Positions 63,222 through 64,000 of a stretch of 64,000 nucleotides of DNA are shown one piece after another. Below the pieces are notes generated by a model. That model was not told where the DNA came from and searched no databases. It was given only the letters and a program-made list of their open reading frames with translations. The position numbers and the translations under genes were made by a program. Numbering within the stretch: position 1 is the first letter of the stretch; the number at the start of each line of letters is the position of its first letter. Source of the DNA: Methyloversatilis universalis FAM5. GTDB taxonomy: Bacteria > Pseudomonadota > Gammaproteobacteria > Burkholderiales > Rhodocyclaceae. The stretch lies in assembly GCF_000214035.2 (NCBI RefSeq), contig NZ_AFHG01000059.1:248001-312000 (forward strand), read 5' to 3'.

Positions 63222-64000
63222 GAGGCGGCCGCCTGCCGGTCGAGCAGCACGCAGTCGGCGGCCAGCCGGCCGGACAGCGCGGCCATCGGCAGACCGGGGC
63301 CGGGGTGGGCGCTGCCGCCGGCCAGATAGAGGCCGGGCACGCGGCTGCGCGCGCCGGGTCGGCGGAAGGCGGCCCGCCAGCCATGCGAGGCCTCGCCGTA
63401 CAGTGCGCCGCCGGTGGCCGGAAACAGCCGGTTGAAATCCTCCGGCGTGGTGGTGACGCAGGCGCTGGCGCGCCGGTCTACCTTCAGGCCGCAGTGCGCG
63501 AGCTGGCGGAAGGCGAGATGCGCGCAGCGCTCGATTTCGCCCGGCCGCGCCAGCCGCTGGTCGCCGTCGGCCGGCGCGTTGATCAGGCACAGCAGCCGTT
63601 CCGCCGGCAGCGGCGAGGCCGGCGCCGTGTCGCCGCGATCCTGTGCGCAGACGTATACGGTGGGCGCGCGCGGCAGCCTGCGATGGCGCTGCAGGTCGTC
63701 GAATTCCGCGCGGTAGTCGGCGGAAAAGAACACGTTGTGGCGCAGCAGCGGAAAGCCCTGGGTCGTCGCCACCAGATTCCAGGTCACCGCCGACAGGGAA
63801 CGGGTGGCCGGTTCGACCGCCGTCGCCGCGTGGCGCACGCTGTCACCGAAGTGGCCGGCCGGCAGCGCGGCGACATCGGCGTTGGCGACGACGGCGCGCG
63901 CCGCCAGCCATTCGCCCGAGGCCAGCCGCACGCCGGACACGCGATCACCCTGCAGCGTGATCTCGCTGACGTGCGCGCCGTAGCGGAACTGCACGCCGTG
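63218..64000 (-). CDS. crtD: CrtD 3,4-desaturase (partial, runs off right edge)
   Basis: The visible 260 codons are the C-terminal half of a CrtI/CrtD-type flavoprotein desaturase. They contain VVANADVAALPAGHFGDSV and the C-terminal FAD motif GLYLAGGSAHPGPGLPMAALSGR. Adjacent crtC makes it the 1-hydroxycarotenoid 3,4-desaturase. The N terminus lies beyond the window; the first M-like codon seen (GTG at 63994) is internal. Confidence 0.88.
   Translation of the reverse strand, partial: HGVQFRYGAHVSEITLQGDRVSGVRLASGEWLAARAVVANADVAALPAGHFGDSVRHAATAVEPATRSLSAVTWNLVATTQGFPLLRHNVFFSADYRAEFDDLQRHRRLPRAPTVYVCAQDRGDTAPASPLPAERLLCLINAPADGDQRLARPGEIERCAHLAFRQLAHCGLKVDRRASACVTTTPEDFNRLFPATGGALYGEASHGWRAAFRRPGARSRVPGLYLAGGSAHPGPGLPMAALSGRLAADCVLLDRQAAAS

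Overview
The window is a high-GC, gene-dense chromosomal segment from a betaproteobacterium. It combines accessory genes for methanol oxidation with bacteriochlorophyll and carotenoid genes. This mix, together with a UPF0060 protein, a DUF2970 protein, CcoG and MocR-type regulators, suggests a Rhodocyclales-type facultative methylotroph, perhaps near Methyloversatilis. That placement is inference; no rRNA gene is present to confirm it.

Layout. (1) 1-5679, minus: mxaRSACKL copy 1, genes that serve maturation of methanol dehydrogenase; mxaL runs off the left edge. (2) 6062-15822, plus: a two-domain FKBP, then tamA and tamB separated by a type I secretion ABC/HlyD pair. (3) 15.9-17.2 kb: a small island with a cassette-like ORF and attC-like site, an IS1182-like remnant and a BrnT/BrnA toxin-antitoxin pair. 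(4) 17.2-22.9 kb: two exported unknown proteins, a LapA-like membrane protein, an MFS transporter, YnfA, an SDR and OpgC. (5) 23127-28655, minus: mxaRSACKL copy 2, complete. (6) 28.8-33.6 kb: DUF1097, a PPOX flavoprotein and an IclR regulator sharing two identical-consensus operators, DUF2970, and a sensor kinase/response regulator pair whose promoter region resembles that of mxa copy 2. (7) 33.6-42.4 kb: a REP-like array, uvrA, a YajR-like MFS protein, ssb, a MocR regulator, a small monooxygenase-like protein and ccoG. (8) 42414-51735, minus: a ten-gene Nit1-type nitrilase operon behind a sigma-54-type promoter. (9) 52-55.6 kb: EamA, M48 peptidase, an unknown and a TRIC-type protein. (10) 55.6-64.0 kb: photosynthesis genes bchI-bchD-crtI-crtB, bchO, a 46-aa membrane peptide, crtC and partial crtD, with a PpsR/CrtJ-type site before bchI.

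How they work together. The two mxa operons probably serve calcium insertion or activation of PQQ methanol dehydrogenases that lie outside the window. The kinase/regulator pair next to copy 2 is a candidate regulator of it. The Nit1 operon is a conserved nitrogen-scavenging system, linked in the literature to cyanide assimilation. The bch/crt block feeds Mg-chelatase and the spirilloxanthin-type carotenoid branch, under probable PpsR control.
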